A stretch of 64,000 bases of DNA. It comes from Hydractinia symbiolongicarpus (lineage: Eukaryota; Cnidaria; Hydrozoa; Anthoathecata; Hydractiniidae). Positions within the stretch are counted from its first letter, which is position 1. Every line of letters begins with the position of its first letter. A program made the translations under genes and the position numbers. The notes under the pieces are model-generated. The model was not told the DNA's origin and did not search any database. It saw only the letters and a program-made list of their open reading frames with translations. Below, piece by piece: positions 37,778 through 51,550 of the stretch. The stretch spans positions 41,871,201 to 41,935,200 of the forward strand of contig NC_079875.1 of the NCBI RefSeq assembly GCF_029227915.1. The letters run 5' to 3'.

Positions 37778-40700
37778 ATTTTTTCACCACTAAAACGCAT
37801 GAGACTTGTAGGTTTCAAAAATGTTTTCATTTTTGATGAGACGCTTAATGAAAGAGGTTTAATCGCCGGCAAACGAAAACCCGCGATTTCCCGTACATCC
37901 CGGGCTTGGCCCGTATAGTCGAATGTATACAAAGAAAGTACCCAGGGAGTAACTCATTTCCCGAACGATTTTTTAAATTATTTTTTCACCACTAAAACGC
38001 ATGAGACTTGTAGGTTTCAAAAATGTTTTCATTTTTGATGAGACGCTTAATGAAAGAGGTTTAATCGCCGGCAAACGAAAACCCGCGATTTTCCGTAAAT
38101 CCCGGGCTTGGCCCGTATAGTCGAATGTATACAAAGAAAGTACCCAGGGAGTAACTCATTTCCCGAACGATTTTTTAAATTATTTTTTCACCAATAAAAC
38201 GCATGAGACTTGTAGTTTTCAAAAATGTTTTCATTTTTGATGGGACGCTGAATAAAAGAAGTTTAATCGCTGGCAAACGAAAACCCGCGATTTCCCGTAA
38301 ATCCCGGAATCGGCCCGTATAGTCAAAAGTATACAAAGAAAGTACCCAAGGAGTAAACTCATTTCCCGAACGATTTTTTAAAATTTTTTTCCACCACTAA
38401 AACGCATACGACTTGTAGTTTTCAAAAATGTTTTCATTTTTGATGAGACGCTTAATGAAAGAAGTTTAATTGCTGGCAAACAAAAACCCGCAATTTCCCG
38501 TAAATCCCGGAATCGGCCCGTATAGTCAAAAGTATACAAAGAAATTCCCCAAGGAGTAAACTCATTTCCCGAACGATTTTTTAAATTATTTTTCCACCAT
38601 TAAAACGCATACGACTTGTAGTTTTCAAAAATGTTTTCATTTTTGATGAGACGCTTAATGAAAGAGGTTTAATCACCGGCAAACGAAAACCCGCGACTTC
38701 CCGTTAATCCCGGGCTTGGCCCGTATAGTCGAATGTATACAAAGAAAGTACCCAGGGAGTAACTCATTTCCCGAACGATTTTTTAAATTATTTTTTCACC
38801 ACTAAAACGCATGAGACTTTTAGTTTTCAAAAATGTTTTCATTTTTGATGAGACGCTTAATGAAAGAGGTTTAATCGCCGGCAAACGAAAACCCGCGATT
38901 TCCCGCAAATCCCGGGCTTGGCCCATATAGTCGAATGTATACAAAGAAAGTACCCAGGGAGTAACTCATTTTCCGAACGATTTTTTAAATTATTTTTTCA
39001 CCACTAAAACGCATAAGACTTGTAGTTCTCAAAAATGTTTTCATTTTTGATGAGACGCTGAATAAAAGAAGTTTAATCGCCGGCAAACGAAAACCCGCGA
39101 TTTCCCGTAAATCCCGAACTCGGCCCGTATAGTCAAAAATATACAAAGAAAGTACCCAGGGAGTAAACTCATTTTCCGAACGATTTTTTAAATTATTTTT
39201 TCACCACTAAAACGCATGAGACTTTTAGTTTTCAAAAATGTATTCATTTTTGATGAGACGCTTAATGAAAGAGGTTTAATTGCCGGCAAACGAAAACCCG
39301 CGATTTCCCGTAAATCCCGGGTTTGGCCCGTATAGTCGAATGTATACAAAGAAAGTACCCAGGGAGTAACTCATTTCCCGAACGATTTTTTAAATTATTT
39401 TTTCACCACTAAAACGCATAAGACTTGTAGTTCTCAAAAATGTTTTCATTTTTGATGAGACGCTGAATAAAAGAAGTTTAATCGCCGGCAAACGAAAACC
39501 CGCGATTTCCCGTAAATCCCGGACTCGGCCCGTATAGTCAAAAATATACAAAGAAAGTACCCAGGGAGTAAACTCATTTCCCGAACGATTTTTCAAATTA
39601 TTTTTTCACCACTAAAACGCATGAGACTTGTAGGTTTCAAAAATGTTTTCATTTTTGATGAGACGCTTAATGAAAGAGGTTTAATCGCCGGCAAACGAAA
39701 ACCCGCGATTTCCCGTAAATCCCGGGCTTGGCCCGTATAGTCGAATGTATACAAAGAAAGTACCCAGGGAGTAACTCATTTCCCGAACGATTTTTTAAAT
39801 TATTTTTTCACCACTAAAACGCATGAGACTTGTAGGTTTCAAAAATGTTTTCATTTTTGATGAGACGCTTAATGAAAGAGGTTTAATCGCCGACAAACGA
39901 AAACCCGCGATTTTCCGTAACTCCCGGGCTTGGCCCGTATAGTCGAATGTATACAAAGAAAGTACCCAGGGAGTAACTCATTTCCCGAACGATTTTTTAA
40001 ATTATTTTTTCACCAATAAAACGCATGAGACTTGTAGTTTTCAAAAATGTTTTCATTTTTGATGGGACGCTGAATAAAAGAAGTTTAATCGCTGGCAAAC
40101 GAAAACCCGCGATTTCCCGTAAATCCCGGAATCGGCCCGTATAGTCAAAAGTATACAAAGAAAGTACCCAGGAAGTAAACTCATTTCCCGAACGATTTTT
40201 TAAATTATTTTTCCACCACTAAAACGCATACGACTTGTAGTTTTGAAAAATGTTTTCATTTTTGATGAGACGCTTAATGAAAGAAGTTTAATCGCTGGCA
40301 AACAAAAACCCGCGATTTCCCGTAAATCCCGGAATCGGCCCGTATAGTCAAAAGTATACAAATAAAGTCCCCAGGGAGTAAGCTCATTTCCCGAACGATT
40401 TTTTAAATTATTTTTCCACCACTAAAACGCATACGACTTGTAGTTTTCAAAAATGTTTTCATTTTTGATGAGACGCTTAATGAAAGAGGTTTAATCGCCG
40501 GCAAACGAAAACCCGCGATTTCCCGTACATCCCGGGCTTGGCCCGTATAGTCGAATGAATACAAAGAAAGTACCCAGGGAGTAACTCATTTCCCGAACGA
40601 TTTTTTAAATTATTTTTTCACCACTAAAACGCATAAGACTTGTAGTTCTCAAAAATGTTTTCATTTTTGATGAGTCGCTGAATAAAAGAAGTTTAATCGC

Positions 40701-42435
40701 CGGCAAACGAAAACCCGCGATTTCCGTAAATCCCGGACTCGGCCCGTATAGTCAAAAATATACAAAGAAAGTACCCAGGGAGTAAACTCATTTCCCGAAC
40801 GATTTTTTAAATTATTTTTTCACCACTAAAACGCATGAGACTTGTAGTTTTCAAAAGTGTTTTCATTTTTGATGAGACGCTGAATAAAAGAAGTTTAATC
40901 GTCGGCAAACGAAAACCCGCGATTTCCCGTAAATCACGGGCTTGGCCCGTATAGTTGAATGTATCTAAAGAAAGTACCCAGGGAGTAAACTGATTTCCTG
41001 AACGATTTTTCAAATTATTTCTGCACCACTAGAACGAATGAGACTTGTAGTTTTTAAAAATGTTTTCATTTTTATTGAGACGCTTAATGAAAGAGGTTTA
41101 ATCGCCGGCAAATGAAAACCCGCGATTTCCTGTTAATCCCGGGCTTGTCCCGTATAGTCGAATGTATACAAAGAAAGTACCCTGTGAGTAAACTCATTTG
41201 CAGAACGATTTTTTAAATAATCTTTTCACCACTAAAACGCATGAGACTTGTAGTTTTTAAAAATGTTTTCATTTTTGATGAGACGCTTAATGAAAGAGGT
41301 TTAATCGCCGGCAAACGAAAACCCGCGATTTCCCGCAAATCCCGGGCTTGGCCCGTATAGTCGAATGTATACAAAGAAAGTACCCAGGGAGTAACTCATT
41401 TCCCGAACGATTTTTTAAATTATTTTTTCACCACTAAAAGGCAGGAGACTTGTAGGTTTCAAAAATGTTTTCATTTTTGATGAGACGCTTAATGAAAGAG
41501 GTTTAATTGCCGGCAAACGAAAACCCGCGATTTCCCGTAAATCCCGGCCTTGGCCCGTATAGCCGAATGTATACAAAGAAAGTACCCTGTGAGTAAACTC
41601 TTTTCCAGAACGATTTTTTAAATTATTTTTTCACCACTAAAACGCATAAGACTTGTAGTTTTCAAAAATGTTTTCATTTTTAATGAGACGCTGAATAAAA
41701 GAATTTTAATCGCCGGCAAACGAAAACCCGCAATTTACCGTAAATCCCGGGCTTGGCCCGTATAGTCAAATGTATACAAAGAAAGTACCCAGGGAGTAAA
41801 CACATTTTCCGAACGATTTTTTAAATTATTTTTTCACCACTAAAACGCATGAGACTTGTAGTTTTTAAAAGTGTTTTCATTTTTGATAAGACGCTGAATA
41901 AAAGAATTTTAATCGCCGGCAAACGGAAACCTGCAATTTCTCGTAAATCCCGGACTCGGCCCGTATAGTCAAAAGTATACAAAGAAAGTACCCAGGGAGT
42001 AAACTCATTTCCCGAACGATGTTTTAAATTATTATTTCACCAGTAAAGCCCATGAGACTTGCAGTTTTTAAAAATGTTTTCATTTTTGATGAGACGCTGA
42101 ATAAAAGAAGTTTAATCGCCGGCAAACAAAAACCCGCGATTTCCCGTAAATCACGGACTCGGACCGTATAGTCAAAAATATACAAAGAAAGTACCCAGGG
42201 AGTAAACTCATTTCCCGAACGATTTTTCAAATTATTTTTTCACCACTAAAACGCATGAGACTTGTAGGTTTCAAAAATGTTTTCATTTTTGATGAGACGC
42301 TTAATGAAAGAGGTTTAATCGCCGGCAAACGAAAACCCGCGATTTCCCGTAAATCCCGGGCTTGGCCCGTATAGTCGAATGTATACAAAGAAAGTACCCA
42401 GGGAGTAACTCATTTCCCGAACGATTTTTTAAATT
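37778..42435 (+). repeat. 23-monomer HOR unit, copy 2
   Basis: Near-identical to 33120-37777. I noted only a few differences, such as GTACATCCC near 37896 for GTAAATCCC, AAATTCCCCAAGG near 38543 for AAAGTCCCCAGGG, and GGCAGGAG near 41441 for GGCATGAG. Such high similarity over 4.6 kb indicates recent duplication or conversion. Confidence 0.9.
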
Positions 42436-44055
42436 ATTTTTTCACCACTAAAACGCATGAGACTTGTAGGTTTCAAAAATGTTTTCATTTTTGATGAGAC
42501 GCTTAATGAAAGAGGTTTAATCGCCGACAAACGAAAACCCGTGATTTTCCGTAAATCCCGGGCTTGGCCCGTATAGTCGAATGTATACAAAGAAAGTACC
42601 CAGGGAGTAACTCATTTCCCGAACGATTTTTTAAATTATTTTTTCACCAATAAAACGCATGAGACTTGTAGTTTTCAAAAATGTTTTCATTTTTGATGGG
42701 AAGCTGAATAAAAGAAGTTTAATCGCTGGCAAACGAAAACCCGCGATTTCCCGTAAATCCCGGAATCGGCCCGTATAGTCAAAAGTATACAAAGAAAGTA
42801 CCCAGGAAGTAAACTCATTTCCCGAACGATTTTTTAAATTATTTTTCCACCACTAAAACGCATACGACTTGTAGTTTTCAAAAATGTTTTCATTTTTGAT
42901 GAGACGCTTAATGAAAGAAGTTTAATCGCTGGCAAACAAAAACCCGCGATTTCCCGTAAATCCCGGAATCGGCCCGTATAGTCAAAAGTATACAAATAAA
43001 GTCCCCAGGGAGTAAGCTCATTTCCCGAACGATTTTTTTAATTTTTTTTTCACCACTAAAAGGCATGAGACTTGTAGTTTTCAAAAATGTTTTCATTTTT
43101 GATGAGACGCTTAATGAAAGAGGTTTAATCGCCGGCAAACGAAAACCCGCGATTTCCCGTACATCCCGGGCTTGGCCCGTATAGTCGAATGTATACAAAG
43201 AAAGTACCCAGGGAGTAACTCATTTCCCGAACGATTTTTTAAATTATTTTTTCACCACTAAAACGCATGAGACTTGTAGGTTTCAAAAATGTTTTCATTT
43301 TTGATGAGACGCTTAATGAAAGAGGTTTAATCGCCGACAAACGAAAACCCGTGATTTTCCGTAAATCCCGGGCTTGGCCCGTATAGTCGAATGTATACAA
43401 AGAAAGTACCCAGGGAGTAACTCATTTCCCGAACGATTTTTTAAATTATTTTTTCACCAATAAAACGCATGAGACTTGTAGTTTTCAAAAATGTTTTCAT
43501 TTTTGATGGGAAGCTGAATAAAAGAAGTTTAATCGCTGGCAAACGAAAACCCGCGATTTCCCGTAAATCCCGGAATCGGCCCGTATAGTCAAAAGTATAC
43601 AAAGAAAGTACCCAGGAAGTAAACTCATTTCCCGAACGATTTTTTAAATTATTTTTCCACCACTAAAACGCATACGACTTGTAGTTTTCAAAAATGTTTT
43701 CATTTTTGATGAGACGCTTAATGAAAGAAGTTTAATCCCTGGCAAACAAAAACCCGCGATTTCCCGTAAATCCCGGAATCGGCCCGTATAGTCAAAAGTA
43801 TACAAATAAAGTCCCCAGGGAGTAAGCTCATTTCCCGAACGATTTTTTTAATTTTTTTTTCACCACTAAAAGGCATGAGACTTGTAGTTTTCAAAAATGT
43901 TTTCATTTTTGATGAGACGCTTAATGAAAGAGGTTTAATCGCCGGCAAACGAAAACCCGCGATTTCCCGTACATCCCGGGCTTGGCCCGTATAGTCGAAT
44001 GTATACAAAGAAAGTACCCAGGGAGTAACTCATTTCCCGAACGATTTTTTAAATT
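42436..44055 (+). repeat. 4-monomer tandem duplication (2 x 810 bp)
   Basis: 42436-43245 and 43246-44055 match almost base for base, with CCGACAAACG at 42524 and 43334 and an unusual T-rich stretch (TTTTTTTAATTTTTTTTTC) near 43034 and 43844. The only difference I noted is AATCCCTGGC near 43735 for AATCGCTGGC. The unit is a rearranged version of 39.8-40.6 kb, offset 2634 bp. Confidence 0.88.
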
Positions 44056-47000
44056 ATTTTTTCACCACTAAAACGTATAAGACTTGTAGTTCTCAAAAAT
44101 GTTTTCATTTTTGATGAGTCGCTGAATAAAAGAAGTTTAATCGCCGGCAAACGAAAACCCGCGATTTCCGTAAATCCCGGACTCGGCCCGTATAGTCAAA
44201 AATATACAAAGAAAGTACCCAGGGAGTAAACTCATTTCCCGAACGATTTTTTAAATTATTTTTTCACCACTAAAACGCATGAGACTTTTAGTTTTCAAAA
44301 ATGTTTTCATTTTTGATGAGACGCTTAATGAAAGAGGTTTAATCGCCGGCAAACGAAAACCCGCGATTTCCCGTAAATCCCGGGCTTGGCCCGTATAGTC
44401 GAATGTATACGAAGAAAGTACCCAGGGAGTAACTCATTTCCCGAACGATTTTTAAAATTATTTTTTCACCACTAAAACGCATGAGACTTGTAGCTTTCAA
44501 AAATGTTTTCATTTTTGATGAGACGCTTAATGAAAGAGGTTTAATTGCCGGCAAACGAAAACCCGCGATTTCCCGTAAATCCCGGGCTTGGCCCGTATAG
44601 TCGAATGTATACAACGAAAGTACCCTGTGAGTAAACTCATTTCCAGAACGATTTTTTAAATTATTTTTTCACCACTAAAACGCATAAGACTTGTAGTTTT
44701 TAAAAATGTTTTCATTTTTGATGAGACGCTGAATAAAAGAATTTTAATCGCCGGCAAACGAAAACCCGCAATTTCCCGTAAATCACGGACTCGGACCGTA
44801 TAGTCAAAAATATACAAAGAAAGTACCCAGGGAGTAAACTCATTTCCCGAACGATTTTTCAAATTATTTTTTCACCACTAAAACGCATGAGACTTGTAGG
44901 TTTCAAAAATGTTTTCATTTTTGATGAGACGCTTAATGAAAGAGGTTTAATCGCCGGCAAACGAAAACCCGCGATTTCCCGTAAATCCCGGGCTTGGCCC
45001 GTATAGTCGAATGTATACAAAGAAAGTACCCAGGGAGTAACTCATTTCCCGAACGATTTTTTAAATTATTTTTTCACCACTAAAACGCATGAGACTTGTA
45101 GGTTTCAAAAATGTTTTCATTTTTGATGAGACGCTTAATGAAAGAGGTTTAATCGCCGACAAACGAAAACCCGTGATTTTCCGTAAATCCCGGGCTTGGC
45201 CCGTATAGTCGAATGTATACAAAGAAAGTACCCAGGGAGTAACTCATTTCCCGAACGATTTTTTAAATTATTTTTTCACCAATAAAACGCATGAGACTTG
45301 TAGTTTTCAAAAATGTTTTCATTTTTGATGGGAAGCTGAATAAAAGAAGTTTAATCGCTGGCAAACGAAAACCCGCGATTTCCCGTAAATCCCGGAATCG
45401 GCCCGTATAGTCAAAAGTATACAAAGAAAGTACCCAGGAAGTAAACTCATTTCCCGAACGATTTTTTAAATTATTTTTCCACCACTAAAACGCATACGAC
45501 TTGTAGTTTTCAAAAATGTTTTCATTTTTGATGAGACGCTTAATGAAAGAAGTTTAATCGCTGGCAAACAAAAACCCGCGATTTCCCGTAAATCCCGGAA
45601 TCGGCCCGTATAGTCAAAAGTATACAAATAAAGTCCCCAGGGAGTAAGCTCATTTCCCGAACGATTTTTTTAATTTTTTTTTCACCACTAAAAGGCATGA
45701 GACTTGTAGTTTTCAAAAATGTTTTCATTTTTGATGAGACGCTTAATGAAAGAGGTTTAATCGCCGGCAAACGAAAACCCGCGATTTCCCGTACATCCCG
45801 GGCTTGGCCCGTATAGTCGAATGTATACAAAGAAAGTACCCAGGGAGTAACTCATTTCCCGAACGATTTTTTAAATTATTTTTTCACCACTAAAACGCAT
45901 GAGACTTGTAGGTTTCAAAAATGTTTTCATTTTTGATGAGACGCTTAATGAAAGAGGTTTAATCGCCGACAAACGAAAACCCGTGATTTTCCGTAAATCC
46001 CGGGCTTGGCCCGTATAGTCGAATGTATACAAAGAAAGTACCCAGGGAGTAACTCATTTCCCGAACGATTTTTTAAATTATTTTTTCACCAATAAAACGC
46101 ATGAGACTTGTAGTTTTCAAAAATGTTTTCATTTTTGATGGGAAGCTGAATAAAAGAAGTTTAATCGCTGGCAAACGAAAACCCGCGATTTCCCGTAAAT
46201 CCCGGAATCGGCCCGTATAGTCAAAAGTATACAAAGAAAGTACCCAGGAAGTAAACTCATTTCCCGAACGATTTTTTAAATTATTTTTCCACCACTAAAA
46301 CGCATGAGACTTTTAGTTTTCAAAAATGTTTTCATTTTTGATGAGACGCTTAATGAAAGAGGTTTAATCGCCGGCAAACGAAAACCCGCGATTTCCCGTA
46401 AATCCCGGGCTTGGCCCGTATAGTCGAATGTATACGAAGAAAGTACCCAGGGAGTAACTCATTTCCCGAACGATTTTTAAAATTATTTTTTCACCACTAA
46501 AACGCATGAGACTTGTAGCTTTCAAAAATGTTTTCATTTTTGATGAGACGCTTAATGAAAGAGGTTTAATTGCCGGCAAACGAAAACCCGCGATTTCCCG
46601 TAAATCCCGGGCTTGGCCCGTATAGTCGAATGTATACAACGAAAGTACCCTGTGAGTAAACTCATTTCCAGAACGATTTTTTAAATTATTTTTTCACCAC
46701 TAAAACGCATAAGACTTGTAGTTTTTAAAAATGTTTTCATTTTTGATGAGACGCTGAATAAAAGAATTTTAATCGCCGGCAAACGAAAACCCGCAATTTC
46801 CCGTAAATCCCGGGCTTGGCCCGTATAGTCAAATGTATACAAAAAAAGTACCCAGGGAGTAAACACATTTCCCGAACGATTTTTTAAATTATTTTTTCAC
46901 CACTAAAACGCATGAGACTTGTAGTTTTCAAAAGTGTTTTCATTTTTGATGAGACGCTGAATAAAAGAAGTTTAATCGTCGGCAAACGAAAACCCGCGAT

Positions 47001-47694
47001 TTCCCGTAAATCCCGGGCTTGGCCCGTATAGTTGAATGTATCTAAAGAAAGTACCCAGGGAGTAAACTGATTTCCCGAACGATTTTTCAAATTATTTCTG
47101 CACCACTAGAACGAATGAGACTTGTAGTTTTCAAAAATGTTTTCATTTTTAATGAGACGCTTAATGAAAGAGGTTTAATCGCCAGCAAATGAAAACCCGC
47201 GATTTCCTGTTAATCCCAGGCTTGTCCCGTATAGTCGAATGTATACAAAGAAAGTACCCTGTGAGTAAACTCATTTGCAGAACGATTTTTTAAATTATCT
47301 TTTCACCACTAAAACGCATGAGACTTGTAGTTTTCAAAAATGTTTTCATTTTTGATGAGACGCTTAATGAAAGAGGTTTAATCGCCGGCAAACGAAAACC
47401 CGCGATTTCCCGCAAATCCCGGGCTTGGCCCGTATAGTCGAATGTATACAAAGAAAGTACCCAGGGAGTAACTCATTTCCCGAACGATTTTTTAAATTAT
47501 TTTTTCACCACTAAAAGGCATGAGACTTGTAGGTTTCAAAAATGTTTTCATTTTTGATGAGACGCTTAATGAAAGAGGTTTAATTGCCGGCAAACGAAAA
47601 CCCGCGATTTCCCGTAAATCCCGGGCTTGGCCCGTATAGTCGAATGTATACAAAGAAAGTACCCTGTGAGTAAACTCATTTCCAGAACGATTTT
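44056..47694 (+). repeat. Mosaic of 810-bp and 10-monomer repeats
   Basis: 44.06-45.06 kb continues the order of 40.6 kb onward (TTTCCGTAAATCC at 40721 and 44165). Two further copies of the 810-bp unit follow, with CCGACAAACG at 45156 and 45966; the second is partial. At about 46285-46310 a hybrid monomer joins TTATTTTTCC of type C to CATGAGACTTTTAG of type A and restarts the 44.3-kb order 2025 bp downstream (44339 to 46364). E monomers resume near 46.9-47.1 kb. Confidence 0.78.
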
Positions 47695-50600
47695 TTAAAT
47701 TATTTTTTTACCACTAAAACGCATAAGACTTGTAGTTTTCAAAAATGTTTTCATTTTTAATGAGACGCTGAATAAAAGAATTTTAATCGCCGGCAAACGA
47801 AAACCCGTAATTTCCCGTAAATCCCGGGCTTGGCCCGTATAGTCAAATGTATACAAAGAAAGTACCCAGGGAGTAAACACATTTCCCTAACGATTTTTTA
47901 AATTATTTTTTCACCACTAAAACGCATGAGACTTGTAGTTTTCAAAAGTGTTTTCATTATTGATGAGACGCTGAATAAAGGAAGTTTAATCGTCGGCAAA
48001 CGAAAACCCGCGATTTCCCGTAAATCCCGGGCTTTGCCCGTATAGTTGAATGTATCTAAAGAAAGTACCCAGGGAGTAAACTGATTTCCCGAACGATTTT
48101 TCAAATTATTTCTGCACCACTAGAACGAATGAGACTTGTAGTTTTCAAAAATGTTTTCATTTTTGATGAGACGCTGAATAAAAGAATTTTAATCGCCGGC
48201 AAACGGAAACCTGCAATTTCTCGTAAATCCCGGACTCGGCCCGTATAGTCAAAAGTATACAAAGAAAGTACCCAGGGAGTAAACTCATTTCCCGAACGAT
48301 GTTTTAAAATATTATTTCACCAGTAAAGCCCATGAGACTTGCAGTTTTTAAAAATGTTTTCATTTTTGATGAGACGCTGAATAAAAGAAGTTTAATCGCC
48401 GGCAAACAAAAACCCGCGATTTCCCGTAAATCACGGACTCGGACCGTATAGTCAAAAGTATACAAAGAACGTACCCAGGGAGTAAACTCATTTCTCGAAC
48501 GATTTTTTAAATTATTTTTTCACCACTAAAACGCATAAGACTTGTAGTTTTTAAAAATGTTTTCATTTTTGATGAGACGCTGAATAAAAGAATTTTAATC
48601 GCCGGCAAACGAAAACCCGCAATTTCCCGTAAATCCCGGGCTTGGCCCGTATAGTCAAATGTATACAAAAAAAGTACCCAGGGAGTAAACACATTTCCCG
48701 AACGATTTTTTAAATTATTTTTTCACCACTAGAACGAATGAGACTTGTAGTTTTCAAAAATGTTTTCATTTTTGATGAGACGCTGAATAAAAGAATTTTA
48801 ATCGCCGGCAAACGGAAACCTGCAATTTCTCGTAAATCCCGGACTCGGCCCGTATAGTCAAAAGTATACAAAGAAAGTACCCAGGGAGTAAACTCATTTC
48901 CCGAACGATGTTTTAAAATATTATTTCACCAGTAAAGCCCATGAGACTTGCAGTTTTTAAAAATGTTTTCATTTTTGATGAGACGCTGAATAAAAGAAGT
49001 TTAATCGCCGGCAAACAAAAACCCGCGATTTCCCGTAAATCACGGACTCGGACCGTATAGTCAAAAGTATACAAAGAACGTACCCAGGGAGTAAACTCAT
49101 TTCTCGAACGATTTTTTAAATTATTTTTTCACCACTAAAACGCATAAGACTTGTAGTTTTTAAAAATGTTTTCATTTTTGATGAGACGCTGAATAAAAGA
49201 ATTTTAATCGCCGGCAAACGAAAACCCGCAATTTCCCGTAAATCCCGGGCTTGGCCCGTATAGTCAAATGTATACAAAAAAAGTACCCAGGGAGTAAACA
49301 CATTTCCCGAACGATTTTTTAAATTATTTTTTCACCACTAAAACGCATGAGACTTGTAGTTTTCAAAAGTGTTTTCATTTTTGATGAGACGCTGAATAAA
49401 AGAAGTTTAATCGTCGGCAAACGAAAACCCGCGATTTCCCGTAAATCCCGGGCTTGGCCCGTATAGTTAAATGTATCTAAAGAAAGTACCCAGGGAGTAA
49501 ACTGATTTCCTGAACGATTTTTCAAATTATTTCTGCACCACTAGAACGAATGAGACTTGTAGTTTTTAAAAATGTTTTCATTTTTATTGAGACGCTTAAT
49601 GAAAGAGGTTTAATCGCCGGCAAATGAAAACCCGCGATTTCCTGTTAATCCCGGGCTTGTCCCGTATAGTCGAATGTATACAAAGAAAGTACCCTGTGAG
49701 TAAACTCATTTGCAGAACGATTTTTTAAATAATCTTTTCATCACTAAAACGCATGAGACTTGTAGTTTTTAAAAATGTTTTCATTTTTGATGAGACGCTT
49801 AATGAAAGAGGTTTAATCGCCGGCAAACGAAAACCCGCGATTTCCCGCAAATCCCGGGCTTGGCCCGTATAGTCGAATGTATACAAAGAAAGTACCCAGG
49901 GAGTAACTCATTTCCCGAACGATTTTTTAAATTATTTTTTCACCACTAAAAGGCATGAGACTTGTAGGTTTCAAAAATGTTTTCATTTTTGATGAGACGC
50001 TTAATGAAAGAGGTTTAATTGCCGGCAAACGAAAACCCGCGATTTCCCGTAAATCCCGGCCTTGGCCCGTATAGCCGAATGTATACAAAGAAAGTACCCT
50101 GTGAGTAAACTCTTTTCCAGAACGATTTTTTAAATTATTTTTTCACCACTAAAACGCATAAGACTTGTAGTTTTCAAAAATGTTTTCATTTTTAATGAGA
50201 CGCTGAATAAAAGAATTTTAATCGCCGGCAAACGAAAACCCGCAATTTACCGTAAATCCCGGGCTTGGCCCGTATAGTCAAATGTATACAAAGAAAGTAC
50301 CCAGGGAGTAAACACATTTTCCGAACGATTTTTTAAATTATTTTTTCACCACTAAAACGCATGAGACTTGTAGTTTTTAAAAGTGTTTTCATTTTTGATA
50401 AGACGCTGAATAAAAGAATTTTAATCGCCGGCAAACGGAAACCTGCAATTTCTCGTAAATCCCGGACTCGGCCCGTATAGTCAAAAGTATACAAAGAAAG
50501 TACCCAGGGAGTAAACTCATTTCCCGAACGATGTTTTAAATTATTATTTCACCAGTAAAGCCCATGAGACTTGCAGTTTTTAAAAATGTTTTCATTTTTG

Positions 50601-51550
50601 ATGAGACGCTGAATAAAAGAAGTTTAATCGCCGGCAAACAAAAACCCGCGATTTCCCGTAAATCACGGACTCGGACCGTATAGTCAAAAATATACAAAGA
50701 AAGTACCCAGGGAGTAAACTCATTTCCCGAACGATTTTTCAAATTATTTTTTCACCACTAAAACGCATGAGACTTGTAGTTTTTAAAAGTGTTTTCATTT
50801 TTGATAAGACGCTGAATAAAAGAATTTTAATCGCCGGCAAACGAAAACCCGTAATTTCCCGTAAATCCCGGGCTTGGCCCGTATAGTCAAATGTATACAA
50901 AGAAAGTACCCAGGGAGTAAACACATTTCCCTAACGATTTTTTAAATTATTTTTTCACCACTAAAACGCATGAGACTTGTAGTTTTCAAAAGTGTTTTCA
51001 TTATTGATGAGACGCTGAATAAAGGAAGTTTAATCGTCGGCAAACGAAAACCCGCGATTTCCCGTAAATCCCGGGCTTTGCCCGTATAGTTGAATGTATC
51101 TAAAGAAAGTACCCAGGGAGTAAACTGATTTCCCGAACGATTTTTCAAATTATTTCTGCACCACTAGAACGAATGAGTCTTGTAGTTTTCAAAAATGTTT
51201 TCATTTTTGATGAGACGCTGAATAAAAGAATTTTAATCGCCGGCAAACGGAAACCTGCAATTTCTCGTAAATCCCGGACTCGGCCCGTATAGTCAAAAGT
51301 ATACAAAGAAAGTACCCAGGGAGTAAACTCATTTCCCGAACGATGTTTTAAAATATTATTTCACCAGTAAAGCCCATGAGACTTGCAGTTTTTAAAAATG
51401 TTTTCATTTTTGATGAGACGCTGAATAAAAGAAGTTTAATCGCCGGCAAACAAAAACCCGCGATTTCCCGTAAATCACGGACTCGGACCGTATAGTCAAA
51501 AGTATACAAAGAACGTACCCAGGGAGTAAACTCATTTCTCGAACGATTTT
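47695..51550 (+). repeat. 12/15-monomer block with an internal 609-bp duplication
   Basis: 47.70-48.67 kb is repeated at 50.74-51.72 kb (offset 3044 bp: 47695 to 50739, 47898 to 50942, 48507 to 51551). Within the first copy, 48121-48729 is duplicated at 48730-49338 (609 bp, 3 monomers; TAGAACGAA at 48121 and 48730). From 49116 the matching offset to the next copy drops to 2435 bp (49319 to 51754), which is 3044 minus 609. The second copy therefore keeps the state before the 3-monomer duplication. Confidence 0.82.
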
